A stretch of 64,000 nt of DNA from Parerythrobacter aestuarii (GCF_030140925.1 NZ_JARBWD010000001.1:682001-746000), one strand, 5' to 3'. Counted from the first letter of the stretch, positions 16,927 to 27,019 are shown. Numbers and translations: made by a program. Notes: a model not told the origin generated them from the letters alone.

Positions 16927-17667
16927 TCACTCCATGCGCTTGACGTAGCACTTCTCGATGGCCTTCTCGCGCGCCTTTTCCTTCTCGATAGTGCCGGCTT
17001 CGGCCTTGCATCGTCCGAGATCGGTCTTGGCGGCTGCCGCAGCCATGGCAGCATCGGCATCATAGGAAGCCGCCAGCTTCCCGCTCGGCGCGAAGGTTAC
17101 GGGCTGGTCGAGTTGGACCATGAGTTCGCGGCCAGCGGGCAGGCGCGCGCGCTTGCCGGTTATGAAGCCCGCAAAAACACCAATCGCCAGGACGCCGACA
17201 CCGGTTGCAACCGTGTTGCCTTCACCTTCCTGGCGGTATTCGCCGGTGACCGGAATCTGGCCGTCTGCCAGGTCGATGCTCTGGATGGCGAATTCCATCT
17301 TGCCCGACTTGCCGAACGCGCCCTTACCAGTGCGCCAGGTCACTTCTGCAGTCGCCGGCGTTCCGCGCGGAATGACGACGGTGTCGTCGATCTTTACATC
17401 ATCAACCACGGTCAGCTTGAAGGTGTCTCCGGCTCTATGTGTGCTGCTGTTCACTTCTTGCGAAACGGCAACAGTGACCGGCGTATCTTCAGCCAGCACA
17501 AGGTCCTTTTTGACCATCGGTGCCGGGACTTTCATCACCATCGGCGCAGCTTCAGGTTCTTCAGCGGCGGCTTCTGCTTCCATTGCTTCCGGCTCGCCTG
17601 CATCTTGTGCAGCCACGGCAGTTGCTGCCAGCGAAATTGCCGACACGCATGCAAATAATCTTTTCAT
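16927..17667 (-). CDS. Exported protein of unknown function with Ala/Glu-rich linker
   Basis: A 246-residue protein with a signal peptide (MKRLFACVSAISLAATAVAAQ, cleavage near residue 20). A low-complexity Glu/Ala/Pro stretch (about 22-50) follows, then a beta-rich domain with DTPVTVAVSQEVNSSTHRAGDTFKLTVVDDV and VIPRGTPATAEVTWRTGKGAFGKSGK. This resembles domains of secreted proteins that set a threshold ('rough to smooth' regulator-like), but I cannot name it. A hydrophobic segment (VATGVGVLAIGVFAGFITG) could be a membrane anchor. The C-terminus is Lys/Glu-rich with two cysteines. It is not obviously part of the aromatic pathway; it stands alone between the SDR operon and the hydrolase. Confidence 0.7.
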   Translation of the reverse strand: MKRLFACVSAISLAATAVAAQDAGEPEAMEAEAAAEEPEAAPMVMKVPAPMVKKDLVLAEDTPVTVAVSQEVNSSTHRAGDTFKLTVVDDVKIDDTVVIPRGTPATAEVTWRTGKGAFGKSGKMEFAIQSIDLADGQIPVTGEYRQEGEGNTVATGVGVLAIGVFAGFITGKRARLPAGRELMVQLDQPVTFAPSGKLAASYDADAAMAAAAAKTDLGRCKAEAGTIEKEKAREKAIEKCYVKRME

Positions 17668-17829
17668 TCAGTCCCCCTTTGATCCCGGCGCGATCATTTT
17701 TTCGTATGCCGGAGTTTAAGCCGGGCCAGCAATGCGCATTTTTTTTCGATTTACCAGTAAATTTGTTCGGCAAAGGAAGAAGAGAGCAAGTGTTGCGCAA
17801 GCGTCACTTGAGATGGAGTTGGATACAGC
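17668..17829. other. Intergenic region with two small palindromes
   Basis: The gap between the exported-protein start and the hydrolase stop. It is AT-rich for this genome. It holds the palindrome ATTTACCAGTAAAT (17,749-17,762) and a wider inverted repeat CAAGTG/CACTTG (17,787-17,792 and 17,805-17,810). The first may be an operator for the exported-protein gene, whose promoter must lie here. The second may be an RNA hairpin near the end of the hydrolase operon, though it lacks a T-run. No coding region seen. Confidence 0.35.
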
Positions 17830-18516
17830 TCATTTCGCCGCTGAAAGGCTTGCCAAGGTTTCGACCACTTGCTCGGGCGCTTCCCCCATTACCCAGTGGC
17901 TCGTGGGGACTTCGGCGAAACTCCAGGCGGGATCAGTCTGCACAGCCGTGGCGAAGCGGCGGAAGGGTGTGGGTTCCCACGCATTAGCGAACAGATATGC
18001 CTTGCGCGGGATCGCATCCCATTGCGGCCCGCGCGTGACCGCTTCCAGCAGTGTCAACAGCGGCTGACGGCTGACTCCGGGTTGTTCCAGCGCTTCCTCG
18101 CCGAAGATCGGTGTAACGAGGCCGGGCGTGTGCTTCTGGCTGTCGATATACCAGGCATGTTCATAGTCGCCGGTGACATCCCACAGGCTTTCACCATCGC
18201 CGGGCAGGAACGCGTCGAGATAGGCAATGCCGTCGATCCTATCGCCCAGTCGTGAGGCGACACCTGTGGCGACCATCCCGCCGAAGGAATGGCCTGCGAC
18301 CACAAAGCGATTGAAACCGCTAGCGGCGATCTTGCCGCAAACGTCATCGATGAAATCCGTGAGCGTCAGCCCGGGATGCTTCTCGCTCTCGCGCGCACCC
18401 TGACCGGGCAAGTCCTCGCAAAGCACCTGATGGCCCATGGCGCGCAGCCGCGCGGGCACTTCGGCCCAGGTCTCGGCCCCGCCCCAAGCGCCGTGGATCA
18501 GGACGAAGTTCGCCAT
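17830..18516 (-). CDS. Alpha/beta-hydrolase (esterase, salicylate-methylesterase-like)
   Basis: Cytoplasmic hydrolase of 228 residues. It has the oxyanion HGAWGG near the N-terminus, the nucleophile elbow GHSFGG, an acidic member in the central part and the catalytic histidine in TSHWVMGEAPEQV. This arrangement fits the plant MES/HNL-like branch of the fold that cleaves small aromatic esters or lactones. It lies 11 bases downstream of the aldehyde dehydrogenase and probably shares its transcript. Aromatic methyl ester cleavage would fit the neighbourhood but is not shown. Confidence 0.7.
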   Translation of the reverse strand: MANFVLIHGAWGGAETWAEVPARLRAMGHQVLCEDLPGQGARESEKHPGLTLTDFIDDVCGKIAASGFNRFVVAGHSFGGMVATGVASRLGDRIDGIAYLDAFLPGDGESLWDVTGDYEHAWYIDSQKHTPGLVTPIFGEEALEQPGVSRQPLLTLLEAVTRGPQWDAIPRKAYLFANAWEPTPFRRFATAVQTDPAWSFAEVPTSHWVMGEAPEQVVETLASLSAAK

Positions 18517-18527
18517 GCCGCGCGCGC

Positions 18528-19859
18528 CTAGGCGGCGTGCTTGTAAACGGCGCGTTCGTGGCTGAAGGCCTTGAAGCCGAAATAGCCGTGATAGCTCCCC
18601 ATCCCGCTCTGGTTGACGCCGCCGAACGGCAGGTTGTTCTCAAGGTAGTGCGAAAACACGCCGTTGATGGTGACGCCTCCAGATGACGTGTGGCTCAACA
18701 CGCTGTCGACCGTCGCATCGTCCTTGCTCCAGATATAGAGCGCCAGCGGCTTGTCGCGGGCGGCGATGTAGTCGGTCACTTCGCTGAGGTCGTCATAGGT
18801 CATGACCGGTAGCAGCGGCGCGAAGATTTCCTCCCGCAGGATTTCCATCTCCGGGGTGACATCGGTCAGCATGGTAGGATGGATGGTGAGGTCGCCTTCC
18901 TCGGTCATGCCGCCGACTTCGACTTTGGCTCCATGCTCGATGGCATCGTCGAGCAAGCCCTTCACGCGGGAGAAATTGCGATCGTTGACGATCTGCGCGA
19001 TCGCTTCCTTGTTGATCTCGCCACCTTCATAAAGATTGGCAGCGACATGGCGTCCGAAGGCCTCGACCAGGGCATCCTTCTTGTCGGTCGGAACGAAGAC
19101 ATAGTCCGGGCAGATGCAGGCCTGGCCGCCGTTGAACTGCTTTGCATTGGCGAGCGCGGCCGCAACCGCTTCGATATCGGCATCCTTGCCGATCACCACC
19201 GGCGACTTGCCGCCCAATTCCAGCGTGACGCTGGCGAGGTTCTTCGCCGCGGCCGCCATCACGATCTTGCCGACGCGGGTGCTGCCGGTGAAGAAGATGT
19301 GGTGGAACGGCAGCTCGAGCAGCGCCTGCGCCACCTCGACTTCGCCTTCGAACAGCGCGACTTCGTTCTCGTCGAACACTTCGCGGATGATGACCCCGGC
19401 GATCTTCGCGGTCGCTGGGCACAGGTCGGTCAGCTTGACCATGCAGCAATTGCCCGCCGCGATCGCCGCAGCGAGCGGACCGAAGGTGAGGCCGAGCGGG
19501 AAGTTCCACGGGCCGAGGATCAGGCACACGCCGCGCGCTTCGGGCACGATCATGGCGCTGTCGGCCGGGTTCATTGAAGTCGCGACTTCGGTCGGCTTCA
19601 TCCACTCTTCGACATTGTCGATATTGCGCTGGATATTGCCCATCACGCCCATCACTTCGGTGGTGTTGATCTCGCCGATGGGCTTGCGGGTGTCCTGCCG
19701 CACGGCAGCGACAATGTCGTCGGCATGGGCTTCGACCGCGTTCTTGAACTTGGTCAGCTTGGCCTTGCGCTCTTCAGCGGTGGTGGCCTTGACCTTCCAT
19801 TGGTTGGCGACCTGGGCGTCAAAAATGCGCTGCATATCCGCAGGAATTGCGATGCTCAT
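18528..19859 (-). CDS. Aldehyde dehydrogenase (class 3 / coniferyl aldehyde dehydrogenase-like)
   Basis: Shorter ALDH of 443 residues. It has the class-3 layout: LGPWNFPLGLTFGPL, TGSTRVGKIV, catalytic Glu in TLELGGKSP, nucleophile in GGQACICPDY, and PFGGVNQSGMGSYHGYFGFKAFSH near the C-terminus. The ATG at 19,859 begins MSIAIPADMQ; the open frame runs further upstream into the gap before ligM without support. It sits 47 bases after ligM on the same strand, so it is a good candidate for the vanillin (or coniferaldehyde, syringaldehyde) oxidation that supplies ligM. Confidence 0.75.
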   Translation of the reverse strand: MSIAIPADMQRIFDAQVANQWKVKATTAEERKAKLTKFKNAVEAHADDIVAAVRQDTRKPIGEINTTEVMGVMGNIQRNIDNVEEWMKPTEVATSMNPADSAMIVPEARGVCLILGPWNFPLGLTFGPLAAAIAAGNCCMVKLTDLCPATAKIAGVIIREVFDENEVALFEGEVEVAQALLELPFHHIFFTGSTRVGKIVMAAAAKNLASVTLELGGKSPVVIGKDADIEAVAAALANAKQFNGGQACICPDYVFVPTDKKDALVEAFGRHVAANLYEGGEINKEAIAQIVNDRNFSRVKGLLDDAIEHGAKVEVGGMTEEGDLTIHPTMLTDVTPEMEILREEIFAPLLPVMTYDDLSEVTDYIAARDKPLALYIWSKDDATVDSVLSHTSSGGVTINGVFSHYLENNLPFGGVNQSGMGSYHGYFGFKAFSHERAVYKHAA

Positions 19860-19906
19860 GGGTACTCTCCGGTTGGTTTGGCAGGCGCTGCTTTGGCGGT
19901 TGGGCC

Positions 19907-21370
<1,464 letters not shown>

Positions 21371-21446
21371 TTAGGGGCGCAATCGCAAAGTTCACGCATG
21401 GAGCGCGACTCCGGACTATACCGAAGCGCGACGGGGAGAGAGAAGA

Positions 21447-22313
21447 ATGAGCAGCGAAGATCGGCCTATTCAGGTCCTGACCCTGTCCTGTGAGGACAAA
21501 TCGGGTCTAACCGCTGAAGTCACTGGGTACCTGTTCGAACACGGGGCCAACATCCATGAAGCGCAGCAGTTCAATGACCAGGACCAGGGCAGCTTCTTCA
21601 TGCGGGTGGAGTTCGATCCCGGTAATGCGGATCCCGCAGCCATCCGTGCAGGCTTCGCGCCGATCGCGGACAAGCACGGGATGAAGTGGCAGTTGCGCAG
21701 CAAGAACTCGCTGCGCAAGGTTGTGCTGATGGTCAGCAAGTTCGATCATTGCCTGGGCGACCTGCTCTATCGCTGCCGCATCGGGGAATTGCCGATGGAC
21801 CCGGTCGCGATTGTCTCCAACCACCCGCGCGAAGCGCTGTCGATCTCGCTGATCGGCGACATTCCCTATCATCACTTCCCGATCACCAAGGACACCAAGC
21901 CGCAGCAGGAAGCGCTGGTGAAGCAGGTCATCAACGAAACCGGGGCGGAACTGGTGGTGCTGGCGCGCTACATGCAGATACTGTCAGACGACATGGCAGC
22001 TTTCCTGTCGGGCCGCTGCATCAACATCCATCACTCGTTCCTGCCCGGTTTCAAGGGTGCCAAGCCCTATCATCAGGCGCATGCGCGCGGGGTGAAGATG
22101 ATCGGGGCGACGGCGCACTATGTGACTGCGGACCTCGACGAAGGTCCGATCATTCACCAGGATGTCGAAGCTGTTACCCATGCCGACCGACCTGACGAAA
22201 TGGTCCGGAAAGGTCGCGATATCGAGCGCCGTGTGCTTGCCGAAGCGGTGCGCCTGCACTTGCAGGACCGGGTGCTCCTCAATGCCGACAAGACGGTGGT
22301 GTTCCGCAGCTAG
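21447..22313 (+). CDS. purU: Formyltetrahydrofolate deformylase (PurU)
   Basis: Hydrolyses 10-formyl-THF to formate and THF. The 288-residue protein has an N-terminal ACT domain ([25 protein letters not shown], about 8-85) and a C-terminal formyl-transferase-like domain with [11 protein letters not shown], the catalytic [20 protein letters not shown] and [16 protein letters not shown], including the conserved Asn, His and Asp. Standing between ligM and metF it most likely regenerates free THF from the C1 units released by O-demethylation, rather than serving purine balance as in E. coli. AGGGAGAGAG-like sequence precedes the ATG at 21,447. Confidence 0.92.
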   Translation: MSSEDRPIQVLTLSCEDKSGLTAEVTGYLFEHGANIHEAQQFNDQDQGSFFMRVEFDPGNADPAAIRAGFAPIADKHGMKWQLRSKNSLRKVVLMVSKFDHCLGDLLYRCRIGELPMDPVAIVSNHPREALSISLIGDIPYHHFPITKDTKPQQEALVKQVINETGAELVVLARYMQILSDDMAAFLSGRCINIHHSFLPGFKGAKPYHQAHARGVKMIGATAHYVTADLDEGPIIHQDVEAVTHADRPDEMVRKGRDIERRVLAEAVRLHLQDRVLLNADKTVVFRS

Positions 22314-22337
22314 GGTTGCGGTGAATTGCGCTCCCGA

Positions 22338-23240
22338 TCAGGCGGTGGTCTCGGCCACCGGTTGCGGCGCGCCATGCTCGGCGCTGTAGGTGTTGATCCA
22401 TTCCATCGTGGGTTCGAGTCCGCCGAAGGGATAGAAGTGCAGGCGAACGCGGCCATGCTCTGGCGAGAGTCCGTCGCGTAGGGCGTCGACCAGCTTGTCG
22501 GGACCGGCAGTCCCCATCAGCCTGGTCAGCGATATGCCGTATTTCTTCAGCACCGAGGCCGAAGCGCCAACGCCGCAGAACTTGGCGTAGCGCAGCAATC
22601 GCTTGATCCCGGCCGGACCGGGAATGCCGAGCCGCACCGGGGCATCGATGCCGCGCGCGCGGACTTGTGCCAGCCACTCAAGGCAGGCGTCGGGATCAAA
22701 GCTGAATTGCGTGACGATCAGCGGCATCATCCCGCGCTTGCTGATCTCCTCGACCTTGTCGTCCATGAAGCGCCACAGCGTGTCGGTATCGACCGCCGGA
22801 TGGCCTTCAGGGTGCCCGCCAATGCCAACCGCAGTTATGCCATTGTCCTCGAAGATTCCTTCACGCAGCATCTGCATGGTGTCTTCATAGGGCCCTTCCG
22901 GGCTGGGCGGGTCGCCGGCGACGATAAAGGCCCGCTTGGCTCCGGCCTCTGTGGCAAGGCGGCGGATCATGGTGGCGAATTCGTCGCGACTCTGGATCCG
23001 GCGAGCGGAAAGATGCGCCATCGGCTCGAAACCCAGGTTGCGGATATCGACCGCCGCTGCGATCCGGTCATCCATCAGCTCACCGGGCAGGAACGGTACG
23101 GCAATCGGTGTTTCGGGCACCATCAGGTGCGCCGCCTCAGCCAGCTGCGGGCGTTCCTTGGCGGTCATCTCCAGCGAGTAGCCTTCGAGGATATGGGTCG
23201 CGTCGCGGTCCCAGTTGGGATGGATCTTCTCGTAGCTCAT
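22338..23240 (-). CDS. metF: 5,10-methylenetetrahydrofolate reductase (MetF-like)
   Basis: TIM-barrel flavoprotein of 300 residues. Features include MAHLSARRI, the AFIVAGDPPSPEGPY segment near the FAD site, GVGGHPEGHP, PLIVTQFSFDPD and the GIPGPAGIKRLLRYAKFCGVGAS stretch. It would run in the oxidative direction here, turning methyl-THF from LigM into methylene-THF, as proposed for sphingomonad MetF next to ligM. The ATG at 23,240 follows GGGGAGAG; the open frame extends upstream without support. Converges with purU (24-base gap) and has its own copy of the shared operator upstream. FolD and formate-THF ligase for the rest of the C1 route are not in this window. Confidence 0.85.
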   Translation of the reverse strand: MSYEKIHPNWDRDATHILEGYSLEMTAKERPQLAEAAHLMVPETPIAVPFLPGELMDDRIAAAVDIRNLGFEPMAHLSARRIQSRDEFATMIRRLATEAGAKRAFIVAGDPPSPEGPYEDTMQMLREGIFEDNGITAVGIGGHPEGHPAVDTDTLWRFMDDKVEEISKRGMMPLIVTQFSFDPDACLEWLAQVRARGIDAPVRLGIPGPAGIKRLLRYAKFCGVGASASVLKKYGISLTRLMGTAGPDKLVDALRDGLSPEHGRVRLHFYPFGGLEPTMEWINTYSAEHGAPQPVAETTA

Positions 23241-23285
23241 GACTCTCCCCTTCCGCTCGACCGGCGGTTTGAGTGTCCATACAAT

Positions 23286-23304
23286 TAGTATGTGTTGCTT
23301 ACAA
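23286..23304. promoter_or_regulatory. Candidate operator upstream of metF
   Basis: TAGTATGTGTTGCTTACAA matches the complementary reading of the ligM/purU site at 17 of 19 positions. It overlaps a second short inverted repeat, CATAC-AATTA-GTATG, at 23,278-23,292. It lies 45 bases upstream of the metF ATG, in the 83-base gap after the TauD-like gene, which shows that metF has its own promoter. Confidence 0.65.
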
Positions 23305-23323
23305 GTTTGGAGTTTGCGATGCG

Positions 23324-24211
23324 CTAGGCCATGGTGGTGCGGTACATCTCGCGCCGGTAACCGTCGTAGTCGTTGGCGGCGAGATGAAGCGAACCGCGAT
23401 TGTCCCACATCGCCATCATGCCCGGCTCCCACCGCAAACGGCAGGTAAAGCCGTGCTGGGTGATGTGCCGTGTCAGGAATTCGAGCAGCGGGCGGCTTTC
23501 CTCCTCGGTCATGCCATCGATCCCCACGGCATAGACTTCGTCGACATAGAGCGCTTCCTCGCCCGTTTCGGGATGCACGCGCACCAGCGGATGGGCAGTG
23601 CCTTCGAAGGCAGCGATACGGCTGTCGTCGCTGGCAAAGGCGAGCGGTTTACCGGCCACCTTCTCCTGAGTGTAGGCATTGTTACTGGCCGACATCCGCA
23701 CTTTCAGAGGGCGCAGCATGTCCTGCATCGCCGGGCTCAGCATGCGGAACGCGAGCGCAGTATTGGCCCACACCGTATCGCCGCCATAGGGCGGGATTTC
23801 GACCGCGCGCAGGATGGTGATCGAAGGCGGGCTGGCGAGGAAAGGCGAATCCGTGTGCCAGCCGCTGCCGAACATCGCCTTGCTGCGGTGGTCGGCTTCC
23901 TTGATGATCGGCTGGACTTCGCGATACTCGCTGCTGACCCCTTGGGTATAGGCATCTTCGGCAAAGGGGCCGAAGCGCGCCGCGAAGGCATGGTGTTCGG
24001 CATGGCTCAGGTCCTGGCCGCGCAGGAACAGCATCTTGTGATGGCACAGCGCGGCGCGGAACTCGGCGAAGGCCTCGTCGCTGAGATCGGGCAGGCGCAG
24101 CCCGATAACCTCCGCCCCCATCGCCGACGCCAGCGGCTCGACCTTGATATGCCGGTGTTCGAGCGCGGCGTTGTCAAAGGCGCCCGAGGGGCTCAAGCGG
24201 ACTTCGCGCAT
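23324..24211 (-). CDS. TauD/TfdA-family Fe(II)/2-oxoglutarate dioxygenase
   Basis: Non-heme oxygenase of 295 residues. The iron triad is His-x-Asp in GSGWHTDSPFLA and the distal His in NRGSLHLAANDYDG; the 2-oxoglutarate-binding Arg is in the following GYRREMYRTTMA. Family members hydroxylate sulfonates, phenoxyacetates or methoxy/alkoxy compounds, releasing succinate. It is the last gene of the lig operon, 26 bases after the aldo/keto reductase. Oxidative cleavage of an aryl ether would fit, but the substrate is unknown. The ATG at 24,211 gives the normal family length; the frame runs on upstream through the AKR gene region without a ribosome site. Confidence 0.8.
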   Translation of the reverse strand: MREVRLSPSGAFDNAALEHRHIKVEPLASAMGAEVIGLRLPDLSDEAFAEFRAALCHHKMLFLRGQDLSHAEHHAFAARFGPFAEDAYTQGVSSEYREVQPIIKEADHRSKAMFGSGWHTDSPFLASPPSITILRAVEIPPYGGDTVWANTALAFRMLSPAMQDMLRPLKVRMSASNNAYTQEKVAGKPLAFASDDSRIAAFEGTAHPLVRVHPETGEEALYVDEVYAVGIDGMTEEESRPLLEFLTRHITQHGFTCRLRWEPGMMAMWDNRGSLHLAANDYDGYRREMYRTTMA

Positions 24212-24237
24212 GCCGACTGTCTCCTCTCCGCGGGGTG

Positions 24238-25257
24238 CTAGGCCGGGTAGTCCTCGGTGTCGATGGTGTTGCGCATGACTTCTGGGTAGCGGTGCCCGCT
24301 GACGGTCTGCTGGTTGATCAGCCCACTCGCCTTCGCCAGCACGTCTGACGAGACTGCAACCGATCCCCCAGCGAAGTTCTCGCGCATATGCTCGATGCTG
24401 GTGGTGCCGGGTATGGCGTGGACATGCTCGCCCTGCGCCAGCACCCACGCCAGCGCCAGTTGCGCCGGCTCCAGCCCGCCTTCGGCTGCAAGCGCGTCGA
24501 ATTCCTCGATCAGCGCCAGATTCTTCGGCCAGTTGTCTTCGTTGAAGCGGGGATGCGAGCGGCGAAGGTCTTTCTCGCCCAGTGCCTGCGGATCTTTCAG
24601 CTCGCCACCCAGCGCGCCACGCGCGACCGGAGAGAATGCGACCAGTGCGATGCCCAGCTCGCGCGTGGTCTCCAGCACGCCAAGCTCTACGTTGCGGGTC
24701 CACAGCGACATCTCGGTCTGCACTGCCGCCATTGGGTGTACTGCGTGCGCTTCGCGAATATGCAGTGCTGACCATTCGGAGACACCATAGGCACCGATCT
24801 TCCCCGCTTCGATCGCGCGCGCCATCGCGCCCACGCTGTCGGCAATCGGCACCTTGGGGTCGAAGCGGTGCATGTAGAACAAGTCGATATGGTCGGTCTT
24901 GAGCCGGGCGAGGCTGGCATCGAGGCTCTCGGCAATCGCTGCGGGCGAACAGTCGATACCGCGCCGAGCGCCGTCGACGATAATCCCGGTCTTGCTCGCC
25001 AGAAGGAACTCGCCCCGACGATGCATCACGGCGTCGGCCAGCAGCTCCTCGTTCTTGCCGAAGCCATAGATATTGGCGGTGTCGAGATGATCGTAGCCGA
25101 GGTCCAGTGCCTCATTGAGAAGGCGCACCTTCACCTCATGCTCAGGCGGAGTGCCATAGGCCCAGCTGAGGTTCATGCAGCCGAGGCCGATGGCTGCGAC
25201 TTCGCGCCCGGCCAGCGTCCGTTCTTGAGGTTCCGAGGTGTTCGTAGCGACGGTCAT
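24238..25257 (-). CDS. Aldo/keto reductase
   Basis: NADPH-dependent reductase of 339 residues. The AKR barrel is visible: IGLGCMNLSWAYG, the catalytic Asp and Tyr in LDTANIYGFGKNEELL, Lys in LLASKTGI and His in DLFYMHRFDPKVP, with the cofactor-site IPGTTSIEHMRENF at the end. It starts seven bases after the small unknown gene at 25,265-25,633 and so is part of the ligJ-A-B-C operon. It may reduce a pathway aldehyde or ketone; it is not one of the known steps of the 4,5-cleavage route. Confidence 0.8.
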   Translation of the reverse strand: MTVATNTSEPQERTLAGREVAAIGLGCMNLSWAYGTPPEHEVKVRLLNEALDLGYDHLDTANIYGFGKNEELLADAVMHRRGEFLLASKTGIIVDGARRGIDCSPAAIAESLDASLARLKTDHIDLFYMHRFDPKVPIADSVGAMARAIEAGKIGAYGVSEWSALHIREAHAVHPMAAVQTEMSLWTRNVELGVLETTRELGIALVAFSPVARGALGGELKDPQALGEKDLRRSHPRFNEDNWPKNLALIEEFDALAAEGGLEPAQLALAWVLAQGEHVHAIPGTTSIEHMRENFAGGSVAVSSDVLAKASGLINQQTVSGHRYPEVMRNTIDTEDYPA

Positions 25258-25264
25258 GGATGCG

Positions 25265-25633
25265 TCAGAGATTTCGCAAGTTGGCGTTGGCCCAATTGTA
25301 GAAAGTGGTCTGTTTGGCGTTCATTTCCTTGACTGACGCCAGATAGCCGACCGGATCATTGGAAATATCGCGAGCAAGCCATTTCGACTGGTGCTGCATC
25401 AAGGCACCGCGCATGTCCGAAAAGAGTCGGTTGAACTCTGCCTTGATGGCGGGTTCACCTCCGGTCGCGAAATAGCTGTCAGCGGTGCTGAGAAGCTCTG
25501 AAATGGCCTTGCCATATCGGGCTCGCAGCCGGACGACTTCCATTTGCTTGGACTCGTCACCCGATGTGCCGAGTGCATGCATCTCGTCGTTAATGTTCTG
25601 AGCTGCCTTAACGGCATCAAATAGCTTGCCCAT
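25265..25633 (-). CDS. Small protein of unknown function downstream of ligC (paralogue of 26,657-27,019)
   Basis: Predicted soluble, mostly helical protein of 122 residues with no family I recognise. It resembles the other small protein on the far side of ligC: both carry YG-(K/R)-x3-EL-x4-D followed by an EP-x-I block with Arg, Leu, His, Trp, Ile, Tyr, Ser and Lys in register after a one-residue gap. Charged helices with few glycines suggest a helical bundle. Located 23 bases after ligC and seven before the aldo/keto reductase, with operon spacing. No signal peptide or membrane span. Confidence 0.7.
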   Translation of the reverse strand: MGKLFDAVKAAQNINDEMHALGTSGDESKQMEVVRLRARYGKAISELLSTADSYFATGGEPAIKAEFNRLFSDMRGALMQHQSKWLARDISNDPVGYLASVKEMNAKQTTFYNWANANLRNL

Positions 25634-25656
25634 TGTCTACCCCTCACTCCTGCGCA

Positions 25657-26616
25657 TCAGCTCCAACCGTCCTGTTGTTCGAGGCTGGCGGCCAATTCGC
25701 CGATAACCCTATAGCAATCCAGCACCTGTGAAACCGAGCTGTTGGGCTCGCGGCCTTCGCGGATGGCGGCGACGAATTCGCGGTCCTGCAGTTCGATACC
25801 GTTCATGCTGACATCGACCTGTGACACGTCGATGGCTTCCTCGCGCCCGGTGACGAGATCGTCATAGCGCGCGATATAGGTCGCAGTATCGCCGATGTAG
25901 CGGAAGAAGGTGCCGAGCGGCCCGTCGTTGTTGAAGCTCAGCGAGAGTGTCAGGATCTGGCCCGCCTCGGTCTTCATCTGGATCGACATGTCCATAGCGA
26001 TGCCGAGGTCCGGGTGCTGTGGACCTTGTAGCGCATTGGCGGCAATCACCTTGCTGCCGGTCATGTACTGGAAGATGTCGATGGTGTGCGCCGAATGGTG
26101 CCACAGCAAATGGTCGGTCCAGCTGCGCGGCTCGCCCTTGGCGTTCATGTTCTTGCGGCGGAAGAAGTAGGTTTCGACATCCATCGCCTGGACGTTGAAC
26201 TTGCCCGCTTCGATCTGCTTTTTCACATACTGGTGCGAGGGATTGAAGCGGCGGGTGTGGCCGACCATGCAGGTGAGGCTGGTTTCCCTGGCCTTGGCTT
26301 CGACGGCGAGGGCATCTTCCCAGCTGTCGGACAGCGGGATTTCCACCTGTACATGCTTGCCCGCGTCCATGCAGGCGATCGCCTGTTCAGCATGCATCTG
26401 CGTGGGGGTGCACAGGATCACGGCATCGACATCGTCTCGCACAAGCGCTTCGTCGAGCTCGGTACCGGAGTGACCGGCACCGTATTTCTTCGCAACTTCG
26501 GCGGCTTGCTCGGCGCGGCGGGAAATGATCGAAGTGATCTCGACACCGTCGATGTTCTTGAGTCCATCGAGGTGCTTTTCTCCAAATGCGCCGGCGCCGG
26601 CGAGAGCGATTCTCAT
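25657..26616 (-). CDS. ligC: 4-carboxy-2-hydroxymuconate-6-semialdehyde dehydrogenase (LigC)
   Basis: Oxidises the hemiacetal of the ring-cleavage product CHMS to 2-pyrone-4,6-dicarboxylate with NADP+. The 319-residue protein belongs to the GFO/IDH/MocA family: N-terminal Rossmann fold with GAGAFGEKHL (about 7-16), CTPTQMHAEQAI, the EIPLSDS segment where this family keeps its conserved Glu-(K/I)-P, and MVGHTRRFNPSHQYV, then FFRRKNMNAKGEPRSWTDHLLWHHSAH in the C-terminal substrate domain, a stretch characteristic of LigC. The operon places it after ligB with one unknown gene between. Length matches SYK-6 LigC. Confidence 0.9.
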   Translation of the reverse strand: MRIALAGAGAFGEKHLDGLKNIDGVEITSIISRRAEQAAEVAKKYGAGHSGTELDEALVRDDVDAVILCTPTQMHAEQAIACMDAGKHVQVEIPLSDSWEDALAVEAKARETSLTCMVGHTRRFNPSHQYVKKQIEAGKFNVQAMDVETYFFRRKNMNAKGEPRSWTDHLLWHHSAHTIDIFQYMTGSKVIAANALQGPQHPDLGIAMDMSIQMKTEAGQILTLSLSFNNDGPLGTFFRYIGDTATYIARYDDLVTGREEAIDVSQVDVSMNGIELQDREFVAAIREGREPNSSVSQVLDCYRVIGELAASLEQQDGWS

Positions 26617-26656
26617 TCTCTTCTCCTGGTTCTCCGGCAGCCGCGAAGACTGCCGA

Positions 26657-27019
26657 TTAAAGGTTTTCGGTCTGCCGCATCACCTCAGTGAAGCCTGCGT
26701 CGACCGCTTTCATCGATTCCTGATAGTCCGGGCCGCGATCCTTGATGATGAGGACGGGCCAGCGGGCGTGGTGGTTTTCCAACACCTTGCGGAAGGCCAC
26801 GATCGCATCATGGTAGCGGTCGATCACTGGTTCAGAGTGAAGTCGGCGCTGGCGGTCGACTGCCGTTTCCAGGGCGTCGAGCGAGTTTCGCAATTCGCCC
26901 CGTATCCGGCCATATTTGGTCTGCCAGCCTTCTTCCTGCGATTTCGATATTTCTATCAACGTGTCGCGCGCCTGTTTGTGCGCGGCGAACAACTCGCGGA
27001 CCTCGTTCTTCCAGCTCAT
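26657..27019 (-). CDS. Small protein of unknown function between ligB and ligC
   Basis: Helical, highly charged protein of 120 residues (SWKNEVRELFAAHKQARDTL at the start) without signal peptide or membrane span. I do not recognise a family. Its second half, EPVIDRYHDAIVAFRKVLEN followed by HHARW, lines up with the protein encoded at 25,265-25,633 (12 identities over about 47 positions with one gap), so the two are probably distant paralogues. It lies 34 bases after ligB and 40 before ligC, on the same strand, so it is co-expressed with the dioxygenase. A role in enzyme assembly, iron-site maintenance or product handling is conceivable but unsupported. Confidence 0.7.
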   Translation of the reverse strand: MSWKNEVRELFAAHKQARDTLIEISKSQEEGWQTKYGRIRGELRNSLDALETAVDRQRRLHSEPVIDRYHDAIVAFRKVLENHHARWPVLIIKDRGPDYQESMKAVDAGFTEVMRQTENL

